Of a DNA stretch of 64,000 bases, positions 15,331 through 25,916 are shown piece after piece. Positions within the stretch are counted from its first letter, which is position 1. Every line of letters starts with the position of its first letter. The notes under the pieces were generated by a model. That model was not told where the DNA came from and searched no databases. It worked only from the letters and a program-made list of their open reading frames with translations. The stretch comes from Lachnospiraceae bacterium P6B14 (lineage in GTDB: Bacteria > Bacillota > Clostridia > Lachnospirales > Lachnospiraceae): contig JHWZ01000003.1 of assembly GCA_000687695.1 (NCBI GenBank), forward strand, positions 171,430 to 235,429, written 5' to 3'. The translations under genes were made by a program, and so were the position numbers.

Positions 15331-17904
15331 ATGAAAACAGGAATTTTGAAAAAACTCATCGCATGCTTTTTGATCACAGCGATGATGGTATGCGGACCAT
15401 TTGCAAATGTTCCGAAAAATGCATTTGCAGCCGGTGATGATACCGCATCCGGAGCAGCTGTCCAGCAGGCAGAGGCTGATGAGGACGAAACAGAAGACAC
15501 CGGTGAAGACGGTGAGAAAGATGAAGCCGACAAGAGCTCAGAGAGTGATGATCAAAAGGAGTCCGATGACTCCAAGCTTTATATCAGTGAAGTGAAGCTC
15601 GGTATGGGAAAAACAGAAGAAGAGGCGGCAAAGGCTCTTGTGGATGCCGGTTTCTTTATCATGCAGAAGGACGGTAAGCCGGTTGATCTCAACAAAGGTG
15701 CCTCAGATGAGCGCCCGAGAGTTATCTACCTCGGATACAAAACAACGACAGATCCCAACGACGGTATCACGGACCTCGCTGTCATGAATATGACCGGGGG
15801 ATACAGCTTCAGTGATTATGACGAATTGATTAATAAAGCAATGGAAACCCAGGTTAAGCCTTTTGTGGAAAACTTTCTCGCTACGATCAATGAGTATCGC
15901 GAGAACTACAATAAGCCAAAGAACACACCTAATCACAAAAGAGCAGACATCGTTCGTCAGATATTAAATAAATTCACGGATGATGATACCGATGGTGCGC
16001 CGATTGGAGATCTCCTTCTCAATGAGACAAAATATGAGATGGGCGACAAAGCCTATGAAGAACTCCCGGAAGTGGATAAGAAAGACACTCTGGATATAGT
16101 TACGATGTTCTTGCAGGGGAATCTTACCAGCATTTCGCTTATAGAGAAGTTCCTTGTGAAGGCTGCGGACAGCTCGGACAGTACATGGGTCGAGAGATTT
16201 GAAAACACAAGCTATGATCAGCTGGTGGAAGAGTTCGAGAAGAAGTATCTGGATGCGGACTTGGATGATATCCATAAAAAGATGGATAAAAAATATAACG
16301 ATACGGCGAAGCAAATACTTGAACTCTGGGATGATTTTGCGGATGTTGCAGAAAACTATGAGGATAAAAAAGATGAGATTGAAAACAGTATAGAGGATAC
16401 TAAAGAAAAGCTTGAAGAAGCAACTGACATAGACGCTGAGAATATGAATGTTGATGAACTCGCGGATTCCATCGTAGAACTCAATGATGCTCAGGTAGAT
16501 GCGATGGATATGGTAGATGACAGCGTGGCTGTTAATGCCAGCGCCGAGCTGGATGAAAAAGAAAACGAGGACGGAAATCTCCGTGAGTTTTTTGCGCAAC
16601 CTGCTGCAAACTTTCAGGGAGATGGTATCAGGAAGCTCTATCCTGTAGTTGCCTCTCTCTCGGAGGGACAGATCGCGGGAATCCAGTTTCTGAGCTTGCA
16701 GGAGCTGATCGATGCCGGATTAAACAGTATTGAGAATCTGGAACAGGAGATGATCAAGGATGTCGAGACTGTTTCTGTCTATGAGGGTGTCAATCGCGAA
16801 ATATTTGAGAAGGGAGCAGTGGCAATGACAAGTGCTGCTCTGCGACAGGAGGCATTGACCCAAGGTAATGATTTAAATCCGGTCACAAAGACGAGGATTA
16901 TGGGAATTGCAATGCTTGCAGCAGGGGCGGCTTGCGGTGTAGCGTTTGGTGCTCTTTTAAAACCCTTATATATTAAAATTGAGGGGTTAAATTATGTTGG
17001 AAATAAACTGATGACTTATGCAAAAGATTTAGCCCAAGGTAAAAAAACTATAATAACTGTCCTAAACTCAAAGGGTAAAAGTTTTACCGGTTATACTGCT
17101 GAAGGCCTCACTGAAAGAGCGAAGAATTTTTTCAATGGTGTAAAAGTCTGGAAAACTGCTTTGGTAGTATTGTCAGTGGCGGCGGTTGTATTAATAGTGG
17201 TAGGACTGATCAATACAATAAATGGAATCAAAAACGATGGAAAGGCTTTTGATTATGAGCCGATTCCCAAGTATATAGTAGATGAAGCCGATATCACAAG
17301 GTTCAATGAAAAAGGTGAAAAAGAGTTCTATAGAAACGATACGGCATATTACCGGGTTGTAGAATGTAACAGAAAAGATCTGTTAGGCGTAACATCAACA
17401 CAGTCAAAAGAAGATAACGAATTCCTGAAAAAGCGTGTAGAAGAGAATGGAGACAAGGGTGATCTGAACGGAGATGACGGAAGACAGTGGCTGGCTTTAT
17501 ACACGGTAAAGTATGAACAATCTACGCCTATCCTTGCTGATTCACTGATGGTTAAGACCGGAGCGGATTCATCTACTCCGCCGGATGGGTATACGACGGG
17601 TATCCACATGTTTGGCGAGAAGAATGCATACAATCTTAACAACCCTAAGCTGATTCGTGAAGAAAAAGCTGAGGAAATCCGTGTATTTTTCAAACAGGAC
17701 AAGGAAGCATTTAAGAAAGATGTTTCGGTAAACAAAGCAGATAAGAATGATGACAAACTCACGGAGACCGGATCGCTGACTTCAGACAGATCGGTTATTC
17801 TGTACCTTGTGATAGGTTTCGCAGCCGGAATGATAGTAGTATGGTTGATCACATTTTTCCTCGGACGCAGAAAACGTACGCAGCTTCCGAGTGACGAAGA
17901 ATAG
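15331..17904 (+). CDS. Large surface protein A (tandem paralogue of B)
   Basis: 857 residues. Signal peptide (LIACFLITAMMVCGPFANV, cut near AFAAG), an acidic linker, then a module at about 70-155 containing LYISEVKLGMG, DAGFFIMQKDGKPVDLN and YLGYKTTTDPNDGITDLAVM. A helical, coiled-coil-prone region follows (about 160-500), then two internal hydrophobic helices (about 525-550 and 605-630), a second outer domain, and a C-terminal TGSLTSDRS motif, membrane helix and RRKR tail. Function unknown. The next gene is a close paralogue 12 bp away with an almost identical signal peptide. Start ATG follows AAGGAGG. Confidence 0.8.
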   Translation: MKTGILKKLIACFLITAMMVCGPFANVPKNAFAAGDDTASGAAVQQAEADEDETEDTGEDGEKDEADKSSESDDQKESDDSKLYISEVKLGMGKTEEEAAKALVDAGFFIMQKDGKPVDLNKGASDERPRVIYLGYKTTTDPNDGITDLAVMNMTGGYSFSDYDELINKAMETQVKPFVENFLATINEYRENYNKPKNTPNHKRADIVRQILNKFTDDDTDGAPIGDLLLNETKYEMGDKAYEELPEVDKKDTLDIVTMFLQGNLTSISLIEKFLVKAADSSDSTWVERFENTSYDQLVEEFEKKYLDADLDDIHKKMDKKYNDTAKQILELWDDFADVAENYEDKKDEIENSIEDTKEKLEEATDIDAENMNVDELADSIVELNDAQVDAMDMVDDSVAVNASAELDEKENEDGNLREFFAQPAANFQGDGIRKLYPVVASLSEGQIAGIQFLSLQELIDAGLNSIENLEQEMIKDVETVSVYEGVNREIFEKGAVAMTSAALRQEALTQGNDLNPVTKTRIMGIAMLAAGAACGVAFGALLKPLYIKIEGLNYVGNKLMTYAKDLAQGKKTIITVLNSKGKSFTGYTAEGLTERAKNFFNGVKVWKTALVVLSVAAVVLIVVGLINTINGIKNDGKAFDYEPIPKYIVDEADITRFNEKGEKEFYRNDTAYYRVVECNRKDLLGVTSTQSKEDNEFLKKRVEENGDKGDLNGDDGRQWLALYTVKYEQSTPILADSLMVKTGADSSTPPDGYTTGIHMFGEKNAYNLNNPKLIREEKAEEIRVFFKQDKEAFKKDVSVNKADKNDDKLTETGSLTSDRSVILYLVIGFAAGMIVVWLITFFLGRRKRTQLPSDEE

Positions 17905-17916
17905 GAGGGAGCCGTT

Positions 17917-20415
17917 ATGAAAGAAATAATGAAAAGACTTATAGCGTGCTTTATGATCGCCGCGTTGATAGTATGTGGACCTTTTGCAAATGTGCCGAAA
18001 AACGCGTTTGCAGCAGGTGAGGATGCCGCATCCGGAGCAGCTGCAGAGGAAGCAAAGGACACAGAGGCAGACGAAACAGAGAATGCTGCCGACGAGGAAA
18101 AAGATACTGAGGATGCAGCCGAGCCGGAAAAGCCGGAGGAGTCAGATGACTCCAAGCTTTACGTCAAAGAGGTGAAACTCGCCGAGGGTATCACGGCGGA
18201 AGAAGCGCAGAAATCTCTCACGGACGAAGGCTATTTCATCCTTGAAAAGGACGGAAAGCCTGTAAACCTGAACGAAGGTTCCGCGTCTCACAGTGCCTTT
18301 AGTGGTTCGCCTGAAGAGGTCTACGTTTACCTTGGTTTTAAGACGACAACTGATCCTGATGAAGCTATCACTGATATGGCTGTCATGAATATGAAGGGTG
18401 GATACAGCTTTGAAGACTACTCAAAGCTTATCGAACAGCATATGGAGACAAAGATAAAGCCTTTCATGGATAAGTTTGTGGATACCATCAGAGAGTACCG
18501 TCAAAACTATAATAAGCCTGAGAAATCCGCTAATCATATCAAGGCGGATATGGTTCGCCAACTTCTGAACAGGTACACCGATGATGATACGGACGGATCG
18601 CCGATCGGAGATCTGCTCTTAAATGAAACCAAATATGAGATGGGAGATGAAGCTTATAAATCACTTTCTGATTCGGAAAAGAAAGAACATGCCGATATCA
18701 TCACGATGCTTTTGCAGGGAAATCTTACAAATATCTCAATGATAGAAAAACTTTTGGTCAAAGCGGCAGATGCCTCAGATGATACCTGGGTAGACAGATT
18801 TGAGAATGCAAGTCTCGATAAGCTTCGTGAAGATATCGAAGAGGCAAATCCGAACGCAACCAGGAATGATATCGATAAAATACTTGATAAAAAGTACAAC
18901 GACGCTGCAAAGGAAATCCTCACGATCTGGGATGATTATGCTGAGATTTGCCAGAACTACGAGGACAGAAAGGATGAGCTCACGTCAGAGAGTGAAGAAC
19001 TCGCAGAAAAAATGGAAGAAATTGAAAAAGTAGACAGTTTCGAGAATATGGATGAGGATCAGCAAAAAGAAACTGCTCGCGAGATTATTGAGGTTCATGA
19101 AGAACTGTTGGAGCAGGCACAGGATTCCTTAGCTGTCGGTGTGGCGGAGCAGGCTGAAGAGCGGGAAACGGATGATATGAACATGCGTGAGTTCTTTTCG
19201 CAGCCGGCGGAGAACTTTAGGGGAAAGAAAATACGTGATCTTTATCCAATGATCTCATCTCTTTCAGCAGGACAGCTCGCCGGGCTTCAGTTTTTGACGG
19301 TGGCGGATCTGTTGGATGCAGGTTTTAACAACGTTACAAGTCTGAAAAAAAGCTTGGATAATATCGAAGATGTTCCGGTTGTATCCGTTTATGAAGGGGT
19401 AAACCGTGAGTTGTTTGAGTCCGGAGCTGTAGCACTGACAAACGATACCTTGCGTCAAAATGCAGTTCAGAACATGAATGAAGGAGTTGATATCAGGGTT
19501 AAGTTAGCCGCAGGTTGTATGTTTTTGGCTGTTGCCTCAGCGGTTGCCGTGCCTATTGCAGTTTCCAAGGCGGCAGCGTGGCAGCATAGAGTAGAGTCAC
19601 TATTGGGAAGTGCAGGTGACGAAGGTTCATTGTTTATGGATTCAAGCGAGAGTGGATTAGCCGATGACTTAGCTCAGCAAGCAAAAAAACTTAAAATAAT
19701 ATCAGGAGTCCTTACCGGTGCAATGGTTATTCTTATCGGAGTCTCCATATTTTTAACAATCTCATCATACTATGATGAGTACCATATCGATTTCACACCT
19801 ATCCCCAAATATATCGTGGATGAGACGGATATCACGACGGTCAATGACAAGGGTGAGAAGGAATTTATGCGAAATGATACGGCATATTACCGGGTGGTCG
19901 AGTGTAACAGAAGAACCATGGACAAGGGCAGTTACAAGGAGCATTATGATAAACGTATCGGAGAACTCGGGGATTACGGTGATCTGAACGGTACTGCCGG
20001 CAAAGAGTGGCTCGCACTCTACACGGTGAAATATGAAAATGCTGCTCCGATACTGGCAGATTCACTGATGGTCATGACGGGAGCGGATTCCTCTACACCG
20101 CCGGATGACTACAAGCTCGCGATCCATATGTTCGGAGAAAAGAACGCATACAATCTCCAAAACAATAAGCTTCTCTACAGGGAACCGGAAGTGGTCCGCA
20201 TATACTTTAAGCAGGATTATGAGATAAGAAAACCTGCGGAGGATAGCGGTGATGCGAACGGAAATAAGTCGACCGAGCTCGATGAGACAGGCTCGTTGAC
20301 TTCAGACAGATCGGTCATTATGTATCTCGTGATCGGCTTCGCAGCCGGAGCGCTTGTAGCATGGATCATCACTCTTGTATTCGGCAGAAGAAAAGAAAAC
20401 GGGACCGTAGAATAA
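17917..20415 (+). CDS. Large surface protein B (tandem paralogue of A)
   Basis: 832 residues with the same architecture as protein A: signal peptide ending GPFANVPKNAFAAG, acidic linker, LYVKEVKLAEG..YLGFKTTTDPDEAITDMAV module, the block DDDTDGSPIGDLLLNETKY, a helical stalk, two internal membrane helices (about 525-550 and 585-610), a domain with NDTAYYRVVECNRR, then TGSLTSDRS, membrane helix and RRK tail. The two internal helices and the segment between them are the most diverged part relative to A. This is a tandem duplication. ATG follows TAGGAGGG. Confidence 0.8.
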   Translation: MKEIMKRLIACFMIAALIVCGPFANVPKNAFAAGEDAASGAAAEEAKDTEADETENAADEEKDTEDAAEPEKPEESDDSKLYVKEVKLAEGITAEEAQKSLTDEGYFILEKDGKPVNLNEGSASHSAFSGSPEEVYVYLGFKTTTDPDEAITDMAVMNMKGGYSFEDYSKLIEQHMETKIKPFMDKFVDTIREYRQNYNKPEKSANHIKADMVRQLLNRYTDDDTDGSPIGDLLLNETKYEMGDEAYKSLSDSEKKEHADIITMLLQGNLTNISMIEKLLVKAADASDDTWVDRFENASLDKLREDIEEANPNATRNDIDKILDKKYNDAAKEILTIWDDYAEICQNYEDRKDELTSESEELAEKMEEIEKVDSFENMDEDQQKETAREIIEVHEELLEQAQDSLAVGVAEQAEERETDDMNMREFFSQPAENFRGKKIRDLYPMISSLSAGQLAGLQFLTVADLLDAGFNNVTSLKKSLDNIEDVPVVSVYEGVNRELFESGAVALTNDTLRQNAVQNMNEGVDIRVKLAAGCMFLAVASAVAVPIAVSKAAAWQHRVESLLGSAGDEGSLFMDSSESGLADDLAQQAKKLKIISGVLTGAMVILIGVSIFLTISSYYDEYHIDFTPIPKYIVDETDITTVNDKGEKEFMRNDTAYYRVVECNRRTMDKGSYKEHYDKRIGELGDYGDLNGTAGKEWLALYTVKYENAAPILADSLMVMTGADSSTPPDDYKLAIHMFGEKNAYNLQNNKLLYREPEVVRIYFKQDYEIRKPAEDSGDANGNKSTELDETGSLTSDRSVIMYLVIGFAAGALVAWIITLVFGRRKENGTVE

Positions 20416-20505
20416 AAGATGTATCTTAATTGCGACGTATGAGTGATATGTTGCGGTAGTATAATTGAAACGGTTTAAATATGGTCACTAAAGGAGAATG
20501 CGCTT

Positions 20506-23500
20506 ATGAGAACAAAGCAGAGAATGAATAGAAGAAGAGTCATAGCCTGGACTATGCTGATACTATTTGTCGCTTGGAGTCTCGTGGGCGCAATCTCTGT
20601 TTCGGGACCGACTGCCTATGCGGCCGGCGAGGATGAGTCGACAACTGACGCTCCCTCGGTGCCCGGGGACGAGGTCAGCGATCCGATAGAGGAGAACGCG
20701 GGACCGACTATGGATGAGACTGAGTCTGACAACGAAGCAGATGATGTAACCTCCTCAGATGAAGAGAGCGAGTCAGATGTCGACAGTGAATCAGAAGATG
20801 ACAGTGAGCCGGAAGAAACGGTAGAGCCTGAGGCTACACCGGATTTGGAAGTTCTGCCGAAAGGCATCATCGATGAGCTGACACTAAAGTCTGCTTTTGA
20901 GGAGCGTGGCGATGTTAAGCTTGACGGCGATATCGGCATGGAGGAGGCACTTACCTTCAGCGACGGAGGAAAGTACTTCCTGGATCTGAACGGTCATAGT
21001 CTGAGCCGAAGCGGAGAACGTGACAAAACGACATATAATGAAGGTGGCGAGGTTATCCACATCAGTGGTGGTTCCTCACTTGAGATCATTGACAGCGCGT
21101 CAGGATCAGGAATGATCTGCGGAGGTACGGCAAAAGCCGGTGGTGGTATCATGATCGAAGCCGGATCTCTACTGGCAACGGATATCACGATCCGTGATAA
21201 TTTTTCAAAAAAAGGCGGCGCCATCTATGTAAATCAGGGCTCGGTAACCCTTTCCGGAGTCACCCTCGAGCAGAACGGTGTGACCGAAGAGGGAGAGGTA
21301 TCGAAAGATCCTGAGGATGATTCATTCTTTATTTTCAGTTTATTCACCTGGATATTCGCAGGCAGATCGGAACCCGATGAACAAAGTGCGGGCGGTGCGA
21401 TCTATGCAGAGGAGGGTGCTTCCGTAAATATCGATGGCTGCAATATCCTTTCCAACAAATCAAGGAACGGCGGCGCGATCTATAACAGAGGAAGCGTAAG
21501 TATCACCAATTCGCAGATCAAACAAAATTATGCTTATAATGACGGTGGTGCGATCCTCAACACGGGCAGGTTCGAGCTGTCCGGATCTAAAATAAACGAG
21601 AATAATTGTGAGGGCGGCGGTGGCGGATTATTTCATAATAACTCAAACCCACTTGTGATAGATGATTGTGATTTCATGAACAATCACGGCGAAAAAGGAG
21701 GAGCTATCTACTGCCTGGGTGGGAACTTAACTCTTACCGATTGCGAGTTCAAGCTAAATGAGGCAAAACAATACGGTGGTGGTATCTGTGCAAATGATAA
21801 TATCACCGTTTCACTTAAAAATGTAAAAGCAGATGAGAATCACGCTACAGATATAGCTTCTGCGGGTGGTTTTGGATATTTTAAAGGAAATCTGGAGCTG
21901 GAAGATTGTGAGATCATCCATGGATCCGCGTTTTACGGCGGTGCCATCCATATGTCTAACAAAGACAGCGGAGGGAGGATCACGCTGAAGGGCGGAAGGA
22001 TCTACATCTACGAAAACACGGATCTTAACGGAGCTAACAGAAATATCCATTTTTACAGTTTCAAAAAGATCAAGATACGCGGGAAACTGGAAAATGGAAG
22101 CTTTATCGGTTTGGTGACCGACGCAGCCGGAGACCTGACCGATGATTATTCCGATTATAACAATGCGTCACCGGAGGAAGTATTCAGTTGTGACCACCCG
22201 GACTATACGATCCAAATAGATGAGGACTATGCAGAGGTCAAAGCAAAAAAGCTTTTGAAGGCAACGAACTCCGGATATAAATGCAATGTTTTTATCGATG
22301 TTACCGATGATGCGGACCATTGGGATTACTGCTATGTTTATGTCTACGGGAAACCGAAAAACGGCAGAGAAAAAGAAAAGCTGGTATGGAGCTCTTCAGA
22401 TATAAAAAAATATGTTGATCACAGCGACGGATACTGGTCAAAAACCGGAATTGATTGTGGAGACTGTTTTCCGTCACATGTAACTGTGGAGACTAAGTTC
22501 GGAACACCCGGAGGATTCCCTGATTGGGAAGCAAATGTCGAAGTCAGGGTTAACGGTGTCAACTGTGGAAATACACATATCGTTGTAGATGACTATGGCG
22601 TCGTCCACGAATACTCCTATGTGCAGATCTCAGGCTGTGACTATCCGTATCCTGCTAACTTTGAAGCGACCTTTAAACGTGAGATTGATTCCTCATCCTT
22701 CGGGGATCGTCAGCTCATTACGAAGGCGGTTGACCAGTACGGAGTTCAGTGGAAGATCAGAGAAGAGGATAAGGATTTGACTGTCGAAAACTTAAGCTTC
22801 CCTGAAAACGATAAGATTATGTTTACCAAAGGTAATACGGATCGTGATGGACAGGATTGGTTCCTTATAAACAGTGATCTCGGGAGAAACCACTTAAGTA
22901 CCTACGCTTTACACTACAAGACGGGAAGCAATGTGAACAAGGAATACACACACAAAGTGACAGTGAGGTTTGTATTCCCGCTGAAGTTAAAGATCATGAT
23001 GGATGATCAGTTAGTCACGACGCAGAAAGGCTATCAGTCCGACTGTATCGATATCGACCCGCTCGACGTCAAGCCGGGCTACTATCTGTCAAAATACAAA
23101 AAATCCGGAAGCTCAGGAACGATAGAGTTCGATGAGCTGACCGGCAAATACAAGTATTATTTCGGAGTGGAAAACGATACATTAACAGCCGTTTTGAAAC
23201 CTATCACTTATACTGTAGCATTTGATAAAAACGGTGATGATGTCACAGGAAACGTTACAAACAGAACCGTGACCTATGACAAGAAGTTTACATTTCCGAC
23301 GAACTATTTTAGGAGAAACGGATACAGGTTTGTCGGATGGAACAGTGAGCCGAACGGTTCCGGAACGGCTTACGATAACAAAGCAACAGTCATAAACCTT
23401 ACGGATAAACGAGGTGAAAAGATCACATTCTACGCGCAGTGGGAAAGCGAGGACGGTACGATGACCGGATCTCTGATCTCCAACGGTGTGATAGTTCTGA

Positions 23501-23586
23501 TAGCAGGTATAGCGATATTTGTTATCGCGGTAGCTGCCTGTGTAGTAACAGCATTAATAACTAAAAAAAGAACAACTAAGGATTGA
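20506..23586 (+). CDS. Beta-helix surface protein C with InlB-type repeat
   Basis: 1026 residues. Long signal peptide (cut near AYAAG), an Asp/Glu/Ser-rich linker (about 45-110), then a right-handed beta-helix of about eight GGAIY-type rungs (KKGGAIYVNQG, SAGGAIYAEEG, RNGGAIYNRG, EKGGAIYCLG) at about 180-500, like chlamydial Pmp repeats. A cysteine-bearing region follows, then an InlB/Listeria-Bacteroides-type repeat (YTVAFDKNGDD..FVGWNSEPNGSGT..YAQWE, about 900-980), and a C-terminal TGSLISNG, membrane helix and KKR tail. Likely an adhesin or host/substrate-binding protein; function inferred from fold only. ATG follows AAAGGAG. Confidence 0.82.
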   Translation: MRTKQRMNRRRVIAWTMLILFVAWSLVGAISVSGPTAYAAGEDESTTDAPSVPGDEVSDPIEENAGPTMDETESDNEADDVTSSDEESESDVDSESEDDSEPEETVEPEATPDLEVLPKGIIDELTLKSAFEERGDVKLDGDIGMEEALTFSDGGKYFLDLNGHSLSRSGERDKTTYNEGGEVIHISGGSSLEIIDSASGSGMICGGTAKAGGGIMIEAGSLLATDITIRDNFSKKGGAIYVNQGSVTLSGVTLEQNGVTEEGEVSKDPEDDSFFIFSLFTWIFAGRSEPDEQSAGGAIYAEEGASVNIDGCNILSNKSRNGGAIYNRGSVSITNSQIKQNYAYNDGGAILNTGRFELSGSKINENNCEGGGGGLFHNNSNPLVIDDCDFMNNHGEKGGAIYCLGGNLTLTDCEFKLNEAKQYGGGICANDNITVSLKNVKADENHATDIASAGGFGYFKGNLELEDCEIIHGSAFYGGAIHMSNKDSGGRITLKGGRIYIYENTDLNGANRNIHFYSFKKIKIRGKLENGSFIGLVTDAAGDLTDDYSDYNNASPEEVFSCDHPDYTIQIDEDYAEVKAKKLLKATNSGYKCNVFIDVTDDADHWDYCYVYVYGKPKNGREKEKLVWSSSDIKKYVDHSDGYWSKTGIDCGDCFPSHVTVETKFGTPGGFPDWEANVEVRVNGVNCGNTHIVVDDYGVVHEYSYVQISGCDYPYPANFEATFKREIDSSSFGDRQLITKAVDQYGVQWKIREEDKDLTVENLSFPENDKIMFTKGNTDRDGQDWFLINSDLGRNHLSTYALHYKTGSNVNKEYTHKVTVRFVFPLKLKIMMDDQLVTTQKGYQSDCIDIDPLDVKPGYYLSKYKKSGSSGTIEFDELTGKYKYYFGVENDTLTAVLKPITYTVAFDKNGDDVTGNVTNRTVTYDKKFTFPTNYFRRNGYRFVGWNSEPNGSGTAYDNKATVINLTDKRGEKITFYAQWESEDGTMTGSLISNGVIVLIAGIAIFVIAVAACVVTALITKKRTTKD

Positions 23587-23612
23587 TAAAAGTAACATTA
23601 GGAGGACGTCGT

Positions 23613-25916
23613 ATGAGAAAGAAATTTAGAAGAATGATTCCCATCCTTATATTTGCGATGGTGGCTTCACTTTTCGGTGAGGTTTATCAAATTACGCCGT
23701 CTTCCGCAAAGACGGAGGTTGTCGAGGTCGGATCGTGGGCAGAACTTCAGGAAAAGATCGATGAGACCTCGTCGAAGGATATCGTATATCAGCTGACCGA
23801 TGATATAAAAGCAACAGAGGAGGAAAGTGCCATACTCATCCCCGCAGGAGTTTTGATCACCATCGATCTGAACGGAAAGACTGTCAACAGAAATCTCGAG
23901 GAGGCAGCTAAGGAGGGATATGCTATCTTCATGGAGGAAAAGGCAAAGCTCACTGTCGTAGATTCCTCCGAGAAGCACGATGGAAAGATCACCGGTGGTA
24001 AAAATACAGAGAACGGCGGAGGTATCTATGCGGACAAGGGTGCCACACTTTCCTTGGAGGATGTGAAGATAACCGGAAACGCTGCGAAGAGTGGCGGCGG
24101 TATCTATCTGGATGATGGTGCATCTGTCACAATGAAAAACACTTCCATAACGGAGAATACCGCGGAGACTACCGGAGGCGGTATCGCAAGTAATGGTGGA
24201 AAGATCACTTTCGCAGGTGGAGCGATCGCCATTAAAAACAATGTTGCTTCAGGCGATGATAATGACGGTATTTATTTCATCAGCTTCAACAAGATGGAGG
24301 TTACGGGAAAGCTTGATAAGAACTCCCGTATCGTATTTGCCTTGTCTGAGTTTGTCGAGGTTCTGACAAACGGATATGGTGAAAACAATTCAGTAGAACC
24401 GAATTATTATTTCGTATATAAATCATCTGATGACAAGTATAGAGTTTCCGATTCAAGTGAAGATTCCGAGGTGAAACTCGTAAAGAATATAGAAAAGGTC
24501 AAGAATAAAAAGACTCATACCGTAGAGATTCTCAATTCAAACGGAAGCATTAAAGAAGAAAAGGACTATGCAGATCTCACATCTGCATGGAAATATGCTT
24601 CTGTAAAGAGTCTGGGTTCCTCAAAGGCGGTGATCACACTCGGACAGGATGAGAATACAAAGGGTGTGCTGGAAGTAGCATCGGGAGCTGACATCGTCCT
24701 TGACTTAAACGGTCACTTCATCAATCGCGGTCTCGATGAGCCGGAGGATGATGGTGAGGTTATTCTTGTTGAAAAAAATGCTACACTCATGATAAAGGAT
24801 TCCAACCCGAAAAGCGCAGGCTATGACGGCGTCAAGGGTGGCGTGATCACGGGCGGTTGCGGTAATGATACCGCAGGTGGTATCCAGATCGAAGAGGGTG
24901 GAAATGTCACCATGAAGGGTGGAACTATTTATAATTGTGTGACCAATGAAGACGGGGGTGCGGTTAAGATTATAGGAGACGTTGATGAGCGTGAGAAAAC
25001 AAGCTTTATCATGACAGGCGGGACGATCTCCAGCTGTCACACACTTGACAGTGCAGACAGCTGCTACGGCGGGGCTATTTTTGCAAGAGGCGCAACCCTG
25101 GATATCAGGAACGCGACATTCAAATACAACTATTGTGAGGACGATGGTGGTGCGATCGCGATTGAAAAATGCAGGGTAATGCTCGATAAGACAGTGTTCT
25201 CAGAGAACAAAGCGACCAATGACGGCGGCGCTGTATGTGTTCGCTATACCAAGTCATCGTCGGGAACCAACTTTACCGCCAGAGATTGTAAGTTTGTAGC
25301 AAATCACGCGACTGATTCCGGTGGCGCACTTTACATCGGCGATAACGCAGATGGAAAAATTGCGACGATGATCAATCGTTGTGAGTTCCGCGAAAACGAT
25401 TCGGATAAAGAAGGCGGTGCCGTAAGTGTTTGTGACGATGCGGTTGCTTTCTCAGAGGTAGAGATCACCGGTAATTATGCCAAGGAAAACGGCGGCGGTG
25501 TCTACGTTGATGAAAGATATGACCTGGCTCTTAAAGGAAAGATCGTTATCAAGGATAACTCATGCGGCAGAGCGGCAGGCGCGGACCTGTGTTTGGGAAG
25601 TATCGTCGGAACTGCTGCCTATGTCATCGATTGTGGATTGATGGACGGATCTTATATCGGAATCGGTTCCGAATCGGATGGAGCTGATGCTAAGTTCTGT
25701 AAAGACATCAGCAAGTTTCATCTGAAGTATTTCCATCCGGTAACCGGGTCTGTAGGACTGAAAGGGGAGTACAACAAGAAAATCGCCTTGTCAATGTCAG
25801 CATCATTGATCTCCAACGGATATGTAAAGGCAATCATCATTATGTTTGCGATCGGGCTTCTGATGTTCATCGCAGCATGGTATGTGTCAGGCAAGAGAAG
25901 GAGGGCGAAACAATGA
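23613..25916 (+). CDS. Beta-helix surface protein D
   Basis: 767 residues. Signal peptide, then two beta-helix blocks with about eleven GG[GA][IV]-type rungs in total (ENGGGIYADKG, KSGGGIYLDDG, CYGGAIFARG, NDGGAVCVRY, DSGGALYIGD, ENGGGVYVDE). Each block is preceded by a capping strand unit ending in LDLNG (about 90 and 375). The C-terminus is SASLISNGY, membrane helix and KRRR tail. ATG 23613 follows AGGAGG, 26 bp after gene C. The 3' end overlaps gene E by 4 bp (ATGA), so C, D and E look like one operon. Confidence 0.82.
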   Translation: MRKKFRRMIPILIFAMVASLFGEVYQITPSSAKTEVVEVGSWAELQEKIDETSSKDIVYQLTDDIKATEEESAILIPAGVLITIDLNGKTVNRNLEEAAKEGYAIFMEEKAKLTVVDSSEKHDGKITGGKNTENGGGIYADKGATLSLEDVKITGNAAKSGGGIYLDDGASVTMKNTSITENTAETTGGGIASNGGKITFAGGAIAIKNNVASGDDNDGIYFISFNKMEVTGKLDKNSRIVFALSEFVEVLTNGYGENNSVEPNYYFVYKSSDDKYRVSDSSEDSEVKLVKNIEKVKNKKTHTVEILNSNGSIKEEKDYADLTSAWKYASVKSLGSSKAVITLGQDENTKGVLEVASGADIVLDLNGHFINRGLDEPEDDGEVILVEKNATLMIKDSNPKSAGYDGVKGGVITGGCGNDTAGGIQIEEGGNVTMKGGTIYNCVTNEDGGAVKIIGDVDEREKTSFIMTGGTISSCHTLDSADSCYGGAIFARGATLDIRNATFKYNYCEDDGGAIAIEKCRVMLDKTVFSENKATNDGGAVCVRYTKSSSGTNFTARDCKFVANHATDSGGALYIGDNADGKIATMINRCEFRENDSDKEGGAVSVCDDAVAFSEVEITGNYAKENGGGVYVDERYDLALKGKIVIKDNSCGRAAGADLCLGSIVGTAAYVIDCGLMDGSYIGIGSESDGADAKFCKDISKFHLKYFHPVTGSVGLKGEYNKKIALSMSASLISNGYVKAIIIMFAIGLLMFIAAWYVSGKRRRAKQ

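Noticed and set aside
17840..17904. LPXTG sortase signal at the ends of the surface proteins
   Set aside because: No LPXTG or close variant precedes the membrane helices, and no sortase gene is in the window.
20437..20465. Promoter before surface gene C
   Set aside because: There is a TATAAT at 20460-20465, but no acceptable -35 box at 16-18 bp, so it was left out of the features.
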